Shown here: in pieces, positions 1 through 8,266 of the stretch | Numbering within the stretch: position 1 is the first letter of the stretch | Layout: each line of letters begins with the position of its first letter | Virus record (IMG/VR): IMGVR_UViG_3300042691_016996 | Span: 1 to 32,332 of that record | Length of the DNA: 32,332 nucleotides | Reading direction: 5' to 3' (one strand) | Source of the DNA: a virus | Translations under genes and position numbers: made by a program | Notes under the pieces: model-generated | The model's input: only the letters and a program-made list of their open reading frames with translations | Databases searched by the model: none | What the model was told of the DNA's origin: nothing

Positions 1-1186
1 AACTGAAATCGCCGATAAGGTGAATGCGCTTGGTACTGCATGGGAGCAGTTCAAAAGCGTCAATGATACCCGTCTTAAAGAACTTGAAAAGAAAGGTTCT
101 GCTGACGTTCTTCTAACCGAACAACTTAATAAGCTGAACACCGCTCTCGACGAGCAGAAATCTCGTCTTGAAATGGTCGAGGCTGCTGCAAGCCGTCCGG
201 CTGGCGCTGAAGATAAGAAAGGCGATAAGCCTGAGCATGTAGAATACAAGAAAGCCTTTAACAGCTACCTTCGCAAAGGCGCTGACGGCAGTCTTGCTGC
301 TCTGCAATCTAAAGCACTCAGCGTGAACAACGATCCTGATGGTGGTTATCTCGTAACCCCGCAAATGTCGGCAAGCATGATCAACATCATCTTTGAAAGC
401 TCGCCTGTTCGCCAGCTTGCTACCGTTGAAACCATTTCCAGCGATGCTCTCGAAATTATCGAGGACGTGCAGGAAATGTCGACTGGCTGGGTTGCTGAGG
501 TAGCTGCTCGCCCTGAAACCAACACCGCACAGCTTGGCAAGAAGATCATTCCTGCCCATGAAGTGTATGCTCAGCCATCGGCTACGCAGAAACTTCTTGA
601 TGACGCATCGGTTGACGTTGAATCGTGGATTGCTGGCAAAGTTGCTGAAGTATTCGCTCGCCGCGAAGCTACGGCATTTGTAAACGGTAACGGCGTGGTT
701 CAGCCTCGCGGTTTCCTTACCTATGCTAACGGCACTGGCTGGGGTCAGATTCAGCAGGTTCCATCAGGCACCAACGGCACTTTCGATGGTGATGACGTGC
801 TGACGCTGTTCTATGCCCTTAAAGAAGGCTACATGGGCAACGCTTCATGGCTGATGAACCGCTCAACGGTTGCTACTGCTCGTATCCTTAAGGAAACGAC
901 CACTGGTCAGTATCTGTGGCAGCCTGGCCTTGCTACCGGTCAGCCCGATACGCTGCTTGGTCGCCCTGTGTTCATGGCAAGCGATATGCCTGTAGCTGGT
1001 ACGAACTCGCTGTCGATTGCTGTGGGTGACTTCCGCCGTGGTTATACGATTGTAGACCGCACCGGCGTTCGCATCCTGCGCGATCCGTTCACCAACAAGC
1101 CATATGTTCGCTTCTACACCACGCGCCGCGTTGGTGGTGATGTGACCAACTTTGAGGCCATCAAGCTGATGCGCCTTGGCTCTTAA
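1..1186 (+). CDS. HK97-fold major capsid protein (5' partial)
   Basis: This is the phage head shell protein. The frame is open from the left edge (codon ACT at position 2), so the true start lies upstream; the GTG at 20 is probably internal. About 394 residues are visible. The first ~70 are charged and predicted to be coiled-coil, as in the N-terminal delta (scaffold) region that the head protease removes in HK97-type capsids. The rest (from about NDPDGGYLVTP onward) matches the HK97 fold pattern, including an SPVRQLATVETI segment and a C-terminal segment near GGDVTNFEAIKLMRLGS. The connector genes downstream agree with this role. The protease and portal are expected just outside the window. 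Family assignment is confident; the exact start is unknown. Confidence 0.93.
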   Translation, partial: TEIADKVNALGTAWEQFKSVNDTRLKELEKKGSADVLLTEQLNKLNTALDEQKSRLEMVEAAASRPAGAEDKKGDKPEHVEYKKAFNSYLRKGADGSLAALQSKALSVNNDPDGGYLVTPQMSASMINIIFESSPVRQLATVETISSDALEIIEDVQEMSTGWVAEVAARPETNTAQLGKKIIPAHEVYAQPSATQKLLDDASVDVESWIAGKVAEVFARREATAFVNGNGVVQPRGFLTYANGTGWGQIQQVPSGTNGTFDGDDVLTLFYALKEGYMGNASWLMNRSTVATARILKETTTGQYLWQPGLATGQPDTLLGRPVFMASDMPVAGTNSLSIAVGDFRRGYTIVDRTGVRILRDPFTNKPYVRFYTTRRVGGDVTNFEAIKLMRLGS

Positions 1187-1213
1187 TCTTAAGCGAATTG
1201 AAAGGATATTAAT

Positions 1214-1666
1214 ATGATTCGTGATTTAGCAAATAACGTATCGGCGGCGTATACTCTTACGCCAGCGGTACGAAACGCAGACGCAACTGGCACATCGGTT
1301 GATTTGCAGGGCTTTCGCTCTGCTGCAATCTTTATGCAGGTAGGTGTAGGCGGCATTACCTTTGACGCTACTAACCGTCTCGATATGGTAATGGAGCATT
1401 CAGACGATGGCACTACATGGACTCCAGTGGTTCAAGCAGACCTGAACGTGCTTCAGACCGGTGGCGTTGCTGGAACCGTAACCGGTTCTGGTATCGTTCG
1501 TGTGTTTAACACCGCACACGCAGCGGCAAGCTTCACGGAGATCGGCTACATTGGTGGCCGCCGCTTCGTGCGCGTGACCTCTGATTTCAGCGGTACTCAA
1601 GCAACCGGCACGCCCATCGCTGTGCTGGTAGTTCGCGGTGATCCAATCAACGCACCTGTTGCTTAA
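1214..1666 (+). CDS. Hypothetical head-module protein (150 aa)
   Basis: Starts at an ATG with AAGGA 8 bases upstream, 27 bases after the capsid stop. The 150-residue product is mostly alternating small and beta-prone residues, with a stretch around EHSDDGTTWTPV. Proteins of this appearance occur between the capsid and connector genes of siphoviruses and may decorate the capsid. That role is inferred from position and composition only. It is followed by a strong intrinsic terminator, so capsid and this gene may be expressed at higher levels than the genes downstream. Confidence 0.75.
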   Translation: MIRDLANNVSAAYTLTPAVRNADATGTSVDLQGFRSAAIFMQVGVGGITFDATNRLDMVMEHSDDGTTWTPVVQADLNVLQTGGVAGTVTGSGIVRVFNTAHAAASFTEIGYIGGRRFVRVTSDFSGTQATGTPIAVLVVRGDPINAPVA

Positions 1667-1683
1667 TTTCGGGCTCTAACCTG

Positions 1684-1713
1684 ACGGGGGGCTTCGGCTC
1701 CCCGTTTCTTTTC
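1684..1713 (+). terminator. Intrinsic terminator with UUCG tetraloop
   Basis: A 9-bp stem (ACGGGGGGC at 1684-1692 with GCTCCCCGT at 1697-1705, one G-U pair) is closed by TTCG and followed by TTTCTTTT. The form is that of a rho-independent terminator. It lies after the capsid and the 150-aa gene, inside the late operon, so partial read-through or antitermination would be needed for the tail genes. Confidence 0.8.
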
Positions 1714-1724
1714 TGAGGTATAAC

Positions 1725-1928
1725 GTGAAAAAATTTCATGTAATTAAATCGTTTAAGGGCTCGCCAAACGGCTGGGACATTGTCGAATACGAAGCCGGAA
1801 ACGAATACGAATTGACCGAATCACTTGCCGCCGCCGCTCTTAGCGAAGGCTGGGCAGAAGAAATTGGCGAAGAAAAAACCCCTGTAAAAGCCACTAAAGC
1901 CAAAAAAGGCGCACCAGAGAACAAATAA
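1725..1928 (+). CDS. Small hypothetical head-module protein (67 aa)
   Basis: Begins with GTG; GAGG lies 7 bases upstream, just after the terminator. The 67-residue product has a compact N-terminal part (KKFHVIKSFKGSPNGWDIVE) and a Lys/Glu-rich tail. Similar short proteins are common between capsid and gp6-type connector genes, but I know of no function. The stop overlaps the next start as TAATG, implying translational coupling. Confidence 0.7.
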   Translation: MKKFHVIKSFKGSPNGWDIVEYEAGNEYELTESLAAAALSEGWAEEIGEEKTPVKATKAKKGAPENK

Positions 1929-2572
1929 TGCAAGCACGCCGCACCGCCACGCTTCAGGTCGCACCGACTACCGAGCCGGTGACGCTTGACGAGCTAAAGC
2001 TGTGGGCGCGGATTGACTCTAACGATGATGATGCACTGCTAACCAGCCTGATTGTATCGGCGCGGCAGGCATGTGAAAATTACACCAAGCGTTCTTTTAT
2101 CACCCAAACATGGCGCATGACGCTTGATCTGGCCGGTAATAGTCTAGATAAATTGCTTGGAGATGGTTACTACGAATTACCGATCACAGCTTTATATGGC
2201 GGACTTCCTACCGTGATTGACCTACCACGCCAGCCGGTTCAGTCGATTACTTCGATCACCACATTTGACCTTGGTAATAATGCTACGGTTTACCCTTCAA
2301 TTAACTATTTCTTAAACGCAGATGGCGCGAGGGTATTACTTAATCAAGGCGCTGTATGGCCGGGCAATATGCGCCCGATTGCAGCTTGCCAGATTGTTTA
2401 TGTCACTGGATACGGCAACACCGCCGCATCCGTTCCGCAGGCGATACGCGATGCAATCAAAGGCTATGCCCACCACGCCTATGAAAGCAGGGCGATGTGC
2501 GATTGCGATTCGATGCCTGCAAAATTCAAGTCAATGCTGAAGCAATACCGCCTGATGGACGGTAGAGCATGA
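1928..2572 (+). CDS. Head-tail connector, gp6/phiE125 gp8-like
   Basis: 214 residues. The N-terminal pattern (EPVTLDELKLWARIDSNDDD followed by ALLTSLIVSARQACENYTKRSF) is characteristic of the phage gp6-like head-tail connector family, in which a ring below the portal extends the DNA channel. The middle contains a beta-rich PVQSITSITTFD segment typical of the phiE125 gp8 subgroup. Its stop overlaps the next start (ATGA), and the next three genes complete the neck, so context and sequence agree. Confidence 0.85.
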   Translation: MQARRTATLQVAPTTEPVTLDELKLWARIDSNDDDALLTSLIVSARQACENYTKRSFITQTWRMTLDLAGNSLDKLLGDGYYELPITALYGGLPTVIDLPRQPVQSITSITTFDLGNNATVYPSINYFLNADGARVLLNQGAVWPGNMRPIAACQIVYVTGYGNTAASVPQAIRDAIKGYAHHAYESRAMCDCDSMPAKFKSMLKQYRLMDGRA

Positions 2573-2904
2573 AGGCTTCATGCAAGGTTAACGCTGGCAA
2601 TTTTAACAAGCGCTTGGAGATTCAATCCGTTATTCAGGCCGCAGACGGGCAGGGCGGCTACACAGATACGTGGACTTCAACGGCAAAGGTATGGGGTTCT
2701 ATCGAGCCGGTAAAGGGTTATGAGAAGTTCCAAGCCATGCAGCTTGAAACGCAGATCACGCACCGCATTCATATTCGTTTTCGCACCGGAATAACCACAA
2801 AGCACCGCATTGTTTATGACAAGCGCGTGTTTGATATTAAAGAGGTCATCAACCTTGATGAAGATAATCTATTCCTAAGGTTGATGGCGGTTGAGGTTGC
2901 CTAA
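2569..2904 (+). CDS. Head closure / head-tail joining protein
   Basis: 111 residues, matching the SPP1 gp16-like head-tail adaptor family. The pattern includes NKRLEIQ near the N-terminus, QGGYTDTW, WGSIEPVKGYE, and a C-terminal half with THRIHIRFR and KRVFDIKEVINLDE. This family closes the head after packaging and docks the tail. It is translationally coupled on both sides (ATGA at its start; the next ATG overlaps its final base). High confidence in family. Confidence 0.87.
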   Translation: MKASCKVNAGNFNKRLEIQSVIQAADGQGGYTDTWTSTAKVWGSIEPVKGYEKFQAMQLETQITHRIHIRFRTGITTKHRIVYDKRVFDIKEVINLDEDNLFLRLMAVEVA

Positions 2905-3359
2905 TGGATTTTTCAGTCAAGATTGAGGGACTGGAAAAGCTGACAAAGCAAATGAGTCAAGCCCCGCAGCTTATTAATGCTGAGCTAGACAAGGCCTTAT
3001 TCATCAGCGCAAAGAAGGTTGAGGAAGAAGCCAAGCGGTCGATAGCTGAAGGTAACAAAAGCGGGAAGATTTATATACGGCGCTCAGTTGCACACCGAGC
3101 ATCAGCAGCGGGGGAAGCCCCCGCAAGCGATACCGGAAGGCTGCTTAATTCGATTGCGACAAGGCTACAAACAAATGCAAAAGAAGCCCTTATCGTAGCA
3201 GGAAATAGCATTGTGAGATATGCGCGGTTTCTTGAGTTTGGCACATCGAAAATGGCAGCACGCCCTTTCATGGTTCCTGCGCTGGAAAAGTCAAAAGCGT
3301 TCATTCGCGCACGCCTTAATGAGGCGGTCGATATAGCAATAAAGAAGGTCACAAAATGA
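2904..3359 (+). CDS. HK97 gp10-like neck/tail completion protein
   Basis: 151 residues. The sequence begins with the VKIEGLEKLTKQM pattern and contains KVEEEAKRSI, DTGRLLNSI, and the C-terminal YARFLEFGTSKMAARPFMVPAL motif that marks the HK97-gp10 family. These proteins act at the head-tail interface or tail terminus. The position between the head closure gene and a DUF3168 gene is the usual one. The stop overlaps the next start (ATGA). Confidence 0.88.
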   Translation: MDFSVKIEGLEKLTKQMSQAPQLINAELDKALFISAKKVEEEAKRSIAEGNKSGKIYIRRSVAHRASAAGEAPASDTGRLLNSIATRLQTNAKEALIVAGNSIVRYARFLEFGTSKMAARPFMVPALEKSKAFIRARLNEAVDIAIKKVTK

Positions 3360-3769
3360 GTCTGGCAGCCAATGAGATGCAGAAGGCGATATATACGCGC
3401 CTGACTGCGGCTCTTGGCGCAAGTCCCGTTGTGTATGATTATGTCCCGCAGGATGCGGCTTATCCTTATGTTGTCATCGGCGCTGATACGTCAATACCGT
3501 GGGACACTAAAACCAATGACGGGCAGGAATTTACCTGCACGATACACGCATGGACTAAGAACTCAGGGCGCAGGCCGCTTAAGACCATCATGCAGAATAT
3601 CTATGCGGCGCTCCATCATCAGGAGCCGCTGCTTACCATGACCGGATTCACCTGTGTGCAAATGCGCTGTGAATATTCTGAAACCATACAAGACCAATCG
3701 CCTGAGGGAGATACCGACCGTTACTACCACGGGATCATGAGATTCCGCGCTCTAATCATCGAACCATAA
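3356..3769 (+). CDS. Tail terminator/completion protein, DUF3168-like
   Basis: 137 residues. MQKAIYTRLTA, then VYDYVPQDAAYPYVVIG, followed by HAWTKNSGRRPLKTIMQNIYAAL, are typical of the DUF3168 family, which includes tail terminators that cap the tail tube at the neck. Its neighbours (gp10-like upstream, tail tube downstream) fit. An alternative would be a general minor tail protein. Confidence 0.85.
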   Translation: MSLAANEMQKAIYTRLTAALGASPVVYDYVPQDAAYPYVVIGADTSIPWDTKTNDGQEFTCTIHAWTKNSGRRPLKTIMQNIYAALHHQEPLLTMTGFTCVQMRCEYSETIQDQSPEGDTDRYYHGIMRFRALIIEP

Positions 3770-3781
3770 GGAGAATACACA

Positions 3782-4186
3782 ATGACCGCATACAGAGGCC
3801 GCAACCTGACTCTAAAGTTTGGCGCAGGTGGCAGCGCACCCATTATCACGCAGGCGCGTTCGCATACGCTGACCGTTAATAACGAAATCGTGGACATTAC
3901 GAATAAGGATTCAAACGGATACCGCACGCTGTTAGAAGATGCAGGCGTTCGCAGTGCTTCTATCTCAATTGAAGGCATTGTTGATAACAGCACTGCATTC
4001 GAGAGCTTTCAGGCGGCGGCTCTGGTTGGAACCATTGGAACCTACAGGCTCGAATTTGCCGATGGCGATGTATTCGAAGGGTTATTCCAACCGACCTCTT
4101 ACGCGGTTAGCGGGTCTCATAACAACGAGCAGACCTTCACCGCATCGCTTGAGTCAAGCGGCGCATGGACTTTCACAGCAGCATAA
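3782..4186 (+). CDS. Major tail tube protein
   Basis: 134 residues with a good ribosome binding site (AAGGAG, 7 bases upstream). The pattern (YRGRNLTLKFG, VNNEIVDITNKDSNGYRTLL, RSASISIEGIVDNS, then GTYRLEFADGDVFEGLF) is that of the TP901-1-type major tail protein family, which forms the hexameric tube rings. It precedes the chaperones and tape measure, the normal order. High confidence. Confidence 0.88.
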   Translation: MTAYRGRNLTLKFGAGGSAPIITQARSHTLTVNNEIVDITNKDSNGYRTLLEDAGVRSASISIEGIVDNSTAFESFQAAALVGTIGTYRLEFADGDVFEGLFQPTSYAVSGSHNNEQTFTASLESSGAWTFTAA

Positions 4187-4197
4187 GGAATTAGCAC

Positions 4198-4557
4198 ATG
4201 GCTACATTAACCGTTCAGGAAGTTGATATTGGAACTGGCTTAGCGCCAACTTTTGCTGCGGCAGATGTTGCTGGAGACCAGTACGCAAACGAAGGTCGCA
4301 CTTATCTTCACGTTAAACACAGCGGCGGCTCGGCAATGACCGTAACTGTAGCCGCGCAGCAAGCAGCGGTTGATGACCCGCAATTCGGGAGAATCGTTCC
4401 TGCTAACCGCGCTTTTACGGTTAGCGGCAACTCGGAGCGAATCATACCCTTTATGTCTCCGAGCATGTATAACAACGCAAGCGGTCGCGTTGCTGTAACC
4501 TATAGCACGGTAACCGGCGTAACTGTTGCCGCCATTCGCGCACCGGTAGCACAATGA
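4198..4557 (+). CDS. Hypothetical tail-module protein (119 aa)
   Basis: Has AAGGA 8 bases upstream of its ATG. The 119 residues are beta-rich and low in charge, with KHSGGSAMTVTVAAQQ and a C-terminal ASGRVAVTYSTVTGVTVAAI. There are no Cys residues and no membrane segment. The composition would suit a beta-sandwich tube or capsid decoration protein, but only context supports this. The stop overlaps the chaperone start (ATGA). Confidence 0.7.
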   Translation: MATLTVQEVDIGTGLAPTFAAADVAGDQYANEGRTYLHVKHSGGSAMTVTVAAQQAAVDDPQFGRIVPANRAFTVSGNSERIIPFMSPSMYNNASGRVAVTYSTVTGVTVAAIRAPVAQ

Positions 4558-4973
4558 CCTACGAACCAGCACAACCACGTTATACCTTAACGCTGGCAGG
4601 CAAGAGCTATGACCTGATTGCAACTTTCGGGATGATTGATGCGTGTGAGGCGGCGCTTAACCGCTCCATCATCTCGATTGCAAGCGGCGTGTTTGAGCTT
4701 CCTGCTCGTGACATGGCAAAGCTCTTATGCGCGATGATTGGTGCTAATGGACAAAAGCTATCGCATCAGGATGCAGGCTTTGCGCTGATGGATATGGGCA
4801 TCGGCAGCAGCGACTATGCGGCTTTCTGCCTTGAGGTGTACGCATTTCTTAGCATTGCGCTTGCCAAGCCGGAAGCGCGGGAGGGTATCCGCGAAGAAAT
4901 GGGAAAGCTGAAAGGGAAGGTGTCCGAGCCTTCCCGTGGGACGATTACAAACGATTCTGCTACGGCGCTCTAA
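4554..4973 (+). CDS. Tail assembly chaperone, short (unshifted) product
   Basis: 139 residues in the zero frame. The segment RYTLTLAGKSYDLIATFGMIDACEA followed by LPARDMAKLLCAMIGANGQKLS resembles the gene transfer agent type tail assembly chaperone (TAC_11-like), equivalent to lambda gpG. Such proteins coat the tape measure during tail assembly and are absent from the finished tail. The segment after the slippery site (KLKGKVSEPSRG to the end) is short and without family pattern, as expected for the tail of an unshifted product. Confidence 0.82.
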   Translation: MTYEPAQPRYTLTLAGKSYDLIATFGMIDACEAALNRSIISIASGVFELPARDMAKLLCAMIGANGQKLSHQDAGFALMDMGIGSSDYAAFCLEVYAFLSIALAKPEAREGIREEMGKLKGKVSEPSRGTITNDSATAL

Positions 4974-5149
4974 ACTGGTCGCCTGCTGAATTCTGGCAAG
5001 CTACGACATGGGACGTCACCAGTGCTTACGAAGGCTGGGCGAATGTCAATGGCGTTAAGAAATCAAACAAGCTGAACGAATCGGATGTGCGACAACTTCG
5101 CGCTGAACTAGAAGAAGCAAAAGCAAAACACAGGGCATTATATGGCTGA
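4554..5149 (+). CDS. Tail assembly chaperone, -1 frameshift fusion product
   Basis: Slippage by -1 at 4901-4907 joins 4554-4907 to 4907-5149, giving about 198 residues. The extension reads AEREGVRAFPWDDYKRF and continues CYGALNWSPAEFWQATTWD, ending HRALYG. The FPWDDxxRFxxGxLxWSPxEFW pattern is that of the second gene transfer agent chaperone (TAC_6-like, RcGTA gp10.1). The extension frame opens after a TAG at 4850-4852 and holds no ATG, GTG or TTG until after the conserved region, so independent initiation is unlikely. It ends by overlapping the tape measure start. This is the lambda G/GT arrangement; the fusion is inferred from sequence, not shown experimentally. Confidence 0.8.
4901..4907 (+). 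other. -1 slippery heptamer GGGAAAG
   Basis: The zero frame reads G GGA AAG, an X XXY YYZ heptamer identical to the one known from the lambda G-T frameshift. Shifting back one base leads directly into the conserved second chaperone frame and no other route into it is visible. Confidence 0.8.
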
Positions 5150-6704
5150 TCTGCAAGAGTTGGTTCTAAGAATAAGAGCCGACGCGGGGCAGCTTGACCG
5201 CGAGCTAAAGAAAGCTCAAGGCGCGGTGCAGCAGTCTACCAGCCGCATGTCTTCTTCGTTTGCTGGCCTTGCAAGCGAATTAAAAGCACTAGCGCCTGCA
5301 CTTGGTGCTGCGGCCTTTGTCAACTTCGCAAGAAACTCGCTGGTTGCAGCCGATAGAATCAACGATCTAGCCGCAAGGACAGGATTTTCAACCGAGACTT
5401 TATCGGCTTTCAATCTTCAGCTTATTCAAGGCGGCACGAATCTAGAGGAATTTTCGTCATCCATCGGCAGGATGAATAACCTTATCGGTGAGGCCGCTAA
5501 GGGAACCAATGAGCAGGCAGCAGCGGCATTTGAGCGCCTTGGCTTATCGGTAAGGGATTTAATAAACCTTACACCTGAGCAACAGTTTTCTGCCATCGCA
5601 CGCGCCCTTGCAAATGTCAAGAATCAGGCCGAATTTACTAACATCGGCATGGATATATTCGGCAGGTCGTTTGCCGCATTAAGCCCTGTCATTCGCCAAA
5701 CCAATGGCAATATCGATGATTTTGTAGAGAAAGCACGCAAAGCCGGACTGGTCATTGATGATGAGCAATCAAAAAAAATAGGCGAGTTTTTTGACTCATG
5801 GGATGAGGGTGTTCTTCGCTTGCAGTATGCAATGGCAAACGCCATGCCAGCCCTCAAGCTATATCTTGACGGCCTGTCTGCCATTCTAAATCTACCACAA
5901 AACGCTTTTGAAGCTGGCGGCGATTTAGCTAGGGCATTGGGGCTTGCGGGTAATCCAAATGTATCTAGTAGAAGGCCGGGCGAAACAAGGATAGTTCGCG
6001 GCGCTTCGGCACGAGCAGAAATCGATGCGGCACTTAGGGCAAGAGGACTGCCGGGGCTTGGTAGCGATTCTGGCAGCAGAGCATCATCAGGAAGCCCATC
6101 GCAAAATATAGAACGCGCCGCAAAGGCCGCCGAAGATTACAACAGTCACATTGAAGAATATAACCGCGTCATGGCGGAGGCCAAACGGCAAAGCGAAGCG
6201 TTTACCGAAAGCATTAAGAACAATTTATCGCAAGGTCTGACGCAAGCCGTATTCGCAGCAGACAGCGCAGGCGATGCATTTAGCCGCATGGCGATGCAGA
6301 TCGCGCAGGCAATTTTTGAGCGCAGCGTATCGCAGCCGCTATCTAATAGCATTGTTAATGCAATAGACGGCGCAAGTATCTTTAATGGCCTTAGCTCAAT
6401 GTTTGGCGGTTTCTTTGCGGATGGAGGCAGTCCGCCTGTGGGCAGGCCGTCTATTGTTGGTGAGAATGGCGCGGAGGTGTTTGTGCCTCGCGTGCCGGGT
6501 ACTATCTTGCCAAATGGCGTAGGCATGGGCGGCCAGTCCGTCACGGTGCAGCAGTATTTCCAAGTTAGCAATGATGTTCCATCGCTTATTGAAGCGCATA
6601 TAAGAAATGCCGCTCCTGTCATCGCAAAGGCCGCTCATGAGGCGGTATTTAGCAGCATTAGACGCGGCGGCAGTGCATCTAAAATCGTAGGTTTAAGGGG
6701 TTAA
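5142..6704 (+). CDS. Tail tape measure protein
   Basis: 520 residues, short for a tape measure. The N-terminus (LVLRIRADAGQLDRELKKAQ) is the usual helical start, with predicted helical stretches to about residue 250. A hydrophobic part around ALAPALGAAAFVNFA is near residues 50-65. The C-terminal part carries FADGGSPPVGRPSIVGENG and then AEVFVPRVPGTILP, a signature of lambda-type tape measures in many siphoviruses. The protein sets tail length and passes through the tube; by the usual rule of about 0.15 nm per residue the tail would be short, roughly 75-80 nm. It follows the frameshifted chaperone, as expected. Confidence 0.92.
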   Translation: MADLQELVLRIRADAGQLDRELKKAQGAVQQSTSRMSSSFAGLASELKALAPALGAAAFVNFARNSLVAADRINDLAARTGFSTETLSAFNLQLIQGGTNLEEFSSSIGRMNNLIGEAAKGTNEQAAAAFERLGLSVRDLINLTPEQQFSAIARALANVKNQAEFTNIGMDIFGRSFAALSPVIRQTNGNIDDFVEKARKAGLVIDDEQSKKIGEFFDSWDEGVLRLQYAMANAMPALKLYLDGLSAILNLPQNAFEAGGDLARALGLAGNPNVSSRRPGETRIVRGASARAEIDAALRARGLPGLGSDSGSRASSGSPSQNIERAAKAAEDYNSHIEEYNRVMAEAKRQSEAFTESIKNNLSQGLTQAVFAADSAGDAFSRMAMQIAQAIFERSVSQPLSNSIVNAIDGASIFNGLSSMFGGFFADGGSPPVGRPSIVGENGAEVFVPRVPGTILPNGVGMGGQSVTVQQYFQVSNDVPSLIEAHIRNAAPVIAKAAHEAVFSSIRRGGSASKIVGLRG

Positions 6705-6705
6705 T

Positions 6706-7314
6706 ATGCCAGTAACAATGCCAAGTCTTTACGGCTTTGTGACGGCCAGTAACTTCTATTTGGAGACCAACACGCAGATATTTGAAAGCCCGATTAATAA
6801 GACGGTGCAGACGCTGGCATTGTCAGGCGCAAGATGGAAAGCAGAGATTACACTCAGGCGCATGAAACCTACCGAGGCGGCGCAGTGGATTGCGTTCTTC
6901 CTTGCCTGTAGAGGCATGAGCGACACCTTTCAGCTAGGTGATCCGAATTGGCCCAAGAACTACGGTGTAGGCACAGGTTCCCCGGTCGTGAACGGCGCAG
7001 GACAGACGGGAACCAGCCTGAACATTACGGGCGCAACGGCAAACATTACGAACTGGCTTCGCGCAGGTGATTATTTTTCGGTTAACGGCGAGCTTAAAAG
7101 ACTTGTCGCGCCATGCAATACCAACGGCAGCGGCCAGACCACCTTACTATTTGAACCGCCGCTTAGGAACAGCCCATCTAATAGCGCAGTCATTACGGTT
7201 AATAATCCGACCGCCAAAATGCGTCTTAGCGATGACATGCAGCAGCAATGGCTGACCGATTTCAACGGCATCTATCAAGAAAAAACCTTTAGCTGTTTTG
7301 AAAGCATACCATGA
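6706..7314 (+). CDS. Putative distal tail protein
   Basis: 202 residues, with AAGGGG 5 bases upstream. Features are a beta-rich N-terminal half (VQTLALSGARWKAEITLRRM), AAQWIAFFLACRGM, and FQLGDPNWPKN. This pattern occurs in proteins located directly after the tape measure in many siphoviruses and probably forms the ring linking tube and tip. It is not an obvious DUF2460 member, so function rests mainly on position. The next gene overlaps by ATGA. Confidence 0.62.
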   Translation: MPVTMPSLYGFVTASNFYLETNTQIFESPINKTVQTLALSGARWKAEITLRRMKPTEAAQWIAFFLACRGMSDTFQLGDPNWPKNYGVGTGSPVVNGAGQTGTSLNITGATANITNWLRAGDYFSVNGELKRLVAPCNTNGSGQTTLLFEPPLRNSPSNSAVITVNNPTAKMRLSDDMQQQWLTDFNGIYQEKTFSCFESIP

Positions 7315-7880
7315 GCAGGGACTTAGCCAGCGCAGCGGTTACTGAAATTAGTAAAAACTCTATCGGCGAGCCGATATTATTTGCCGATCTTGATTTTCCT
7401 TCAGGCTTTGTTCGCGCACACACGTCTTTGGGAACAATCAACTGGGGCGGCTTTGATTGGCTTGGCGTTGGTACGCTGGGCAGTGTTTCAGCGGTAGAGG
7501 AAACTTCAGAGCTTCAGCGCCGCACGCTGGTATACACGCTCACTGGCATTCCCAGCGCAATGATTTCCATTGTGCTTGGAGAGAATTATCAAGGGAGGAA
7601 AGCTAATCTTTATTTAGGATTCAAAGACCCCGCAACAGGCTTGCTTGTGGCAACGCCCGATTTACTTGATAGCGGCCTGCTTGACGTTTCCGAAATTGAG
7701 GAAGGCGATACGATATCGGTAACAATCACCGCCGAAAGCAGGGTGGCGCAATGGGATAGGCCGGTAGTCAGGCGGTATACCGATACCGACCAGAAATCAC
7801 GCTTTCCCGGCGATAGGGGCTTAGAGTTTATCGACCAAGCGGCACAAAAAGAAATCAACTGGGGTAGGCGCACCGTATGA
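7311..7880 (+). CDS. Putative baseplate hub protein, DUF2163-like position
   Basis: 189 residues. GEPILFADLDFPSGFVRAHT, WLGVGTLGSVSAVEET and the C-terminal RRYTDTDQKSRFPGDRGLEF are features of a widespread siphovirus tail protein that sits between the distal tail and the NlpC-like peptidase; gene transfer agents have a DUF2163 hub protein in this slot. Direct membership of DUF2163 cannot be decided by eye. Coupled to both neighbours by ATGA overlaps. Confidence 0.62.
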   Translation: MSRDLASAAVTEISKNSIGEPILFADLDFPSGFVRAHTSLGTINWGGFDWLGVGTLGSVSAVEETSELQRRTLVYTLTGIPSAMISIVLGENYQGRKANLYLGFKDPATGLLVATPDLLDSGLLDVSEIEEGDTISVTITAESRVAQWDRPVVRRYTDTDQKSRFPGDRGLEFIDQAAQKEINWGRRTV

Positions 7881-8266
7881 GAATTGACAACTGGGAATCT
7901 GCTTTAGCTAAATATATCGCAGATTCTCAAGGCTTGTCGTTTGTTTGGGGCAGGAATGATTGCACGCTGTGGGCTGCGAAGTGGGTTGATATAGCAACCG
8001 GAAGCACATTCTACAACGAATGGTCAGAGCTTTATAACAACGAAGCAGAGGCGCAGGCGCTTATAGAAGCCAATGGCAAATCCAGCATCAAAGAAATGAT
8101 TGACGAGCGGTTGCCCCCGAAAGCAATCCCGCGCATCAGTCGCGGTGATGTGGTGATGTTTAATGGCGCTGTGGGCATTTGTGATGGGCTTAAATCTGTG
8201 TTCATGCAGCAAAGCGGCCTTGAATATTTGCATACGCTTAAATGCGAATATGGCTGGGGGGTCTGA
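7877..8266 (+). CDS. NlpC/P60-like tail peptidase (DUF6950-like)
   Basis: 129 residues. The segment FVWGRNDCTLWAAKWVDIATG has the Cys-in-helix pattern of NlpC/P60-like cysteine peptidases (Cys at about residue 29), and RISRGDVVMFNGAVGICDG resembles the second conserved strand pair, although the canonical catalytic His is not clear. Such proteins sit at the tail tip and are thought to cut peptidoglycan locally during DNA entry. It lies between the hub and tip genes, the gene transfer agent gp14 position. Confidence 0.75.
   Translation: MRIDNWESALAKYIADSQGLSFVWGRNDCTLWAAKWVDIATGSTFYNEWSELYNNEAEAQALIEANGKSSIKEMIDERLPPKAIPRISRGDVVMFNGAVGICDGLKSVFMQQSGLEYLHTLKCEYGWGV

Noticed and set aside
113-559. 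Antisense frames of 148 and 67 aa opposite the capsid gene
   Set aside because: They are shadows of strongly coding sequence with no ribosome binding site or family pattern.
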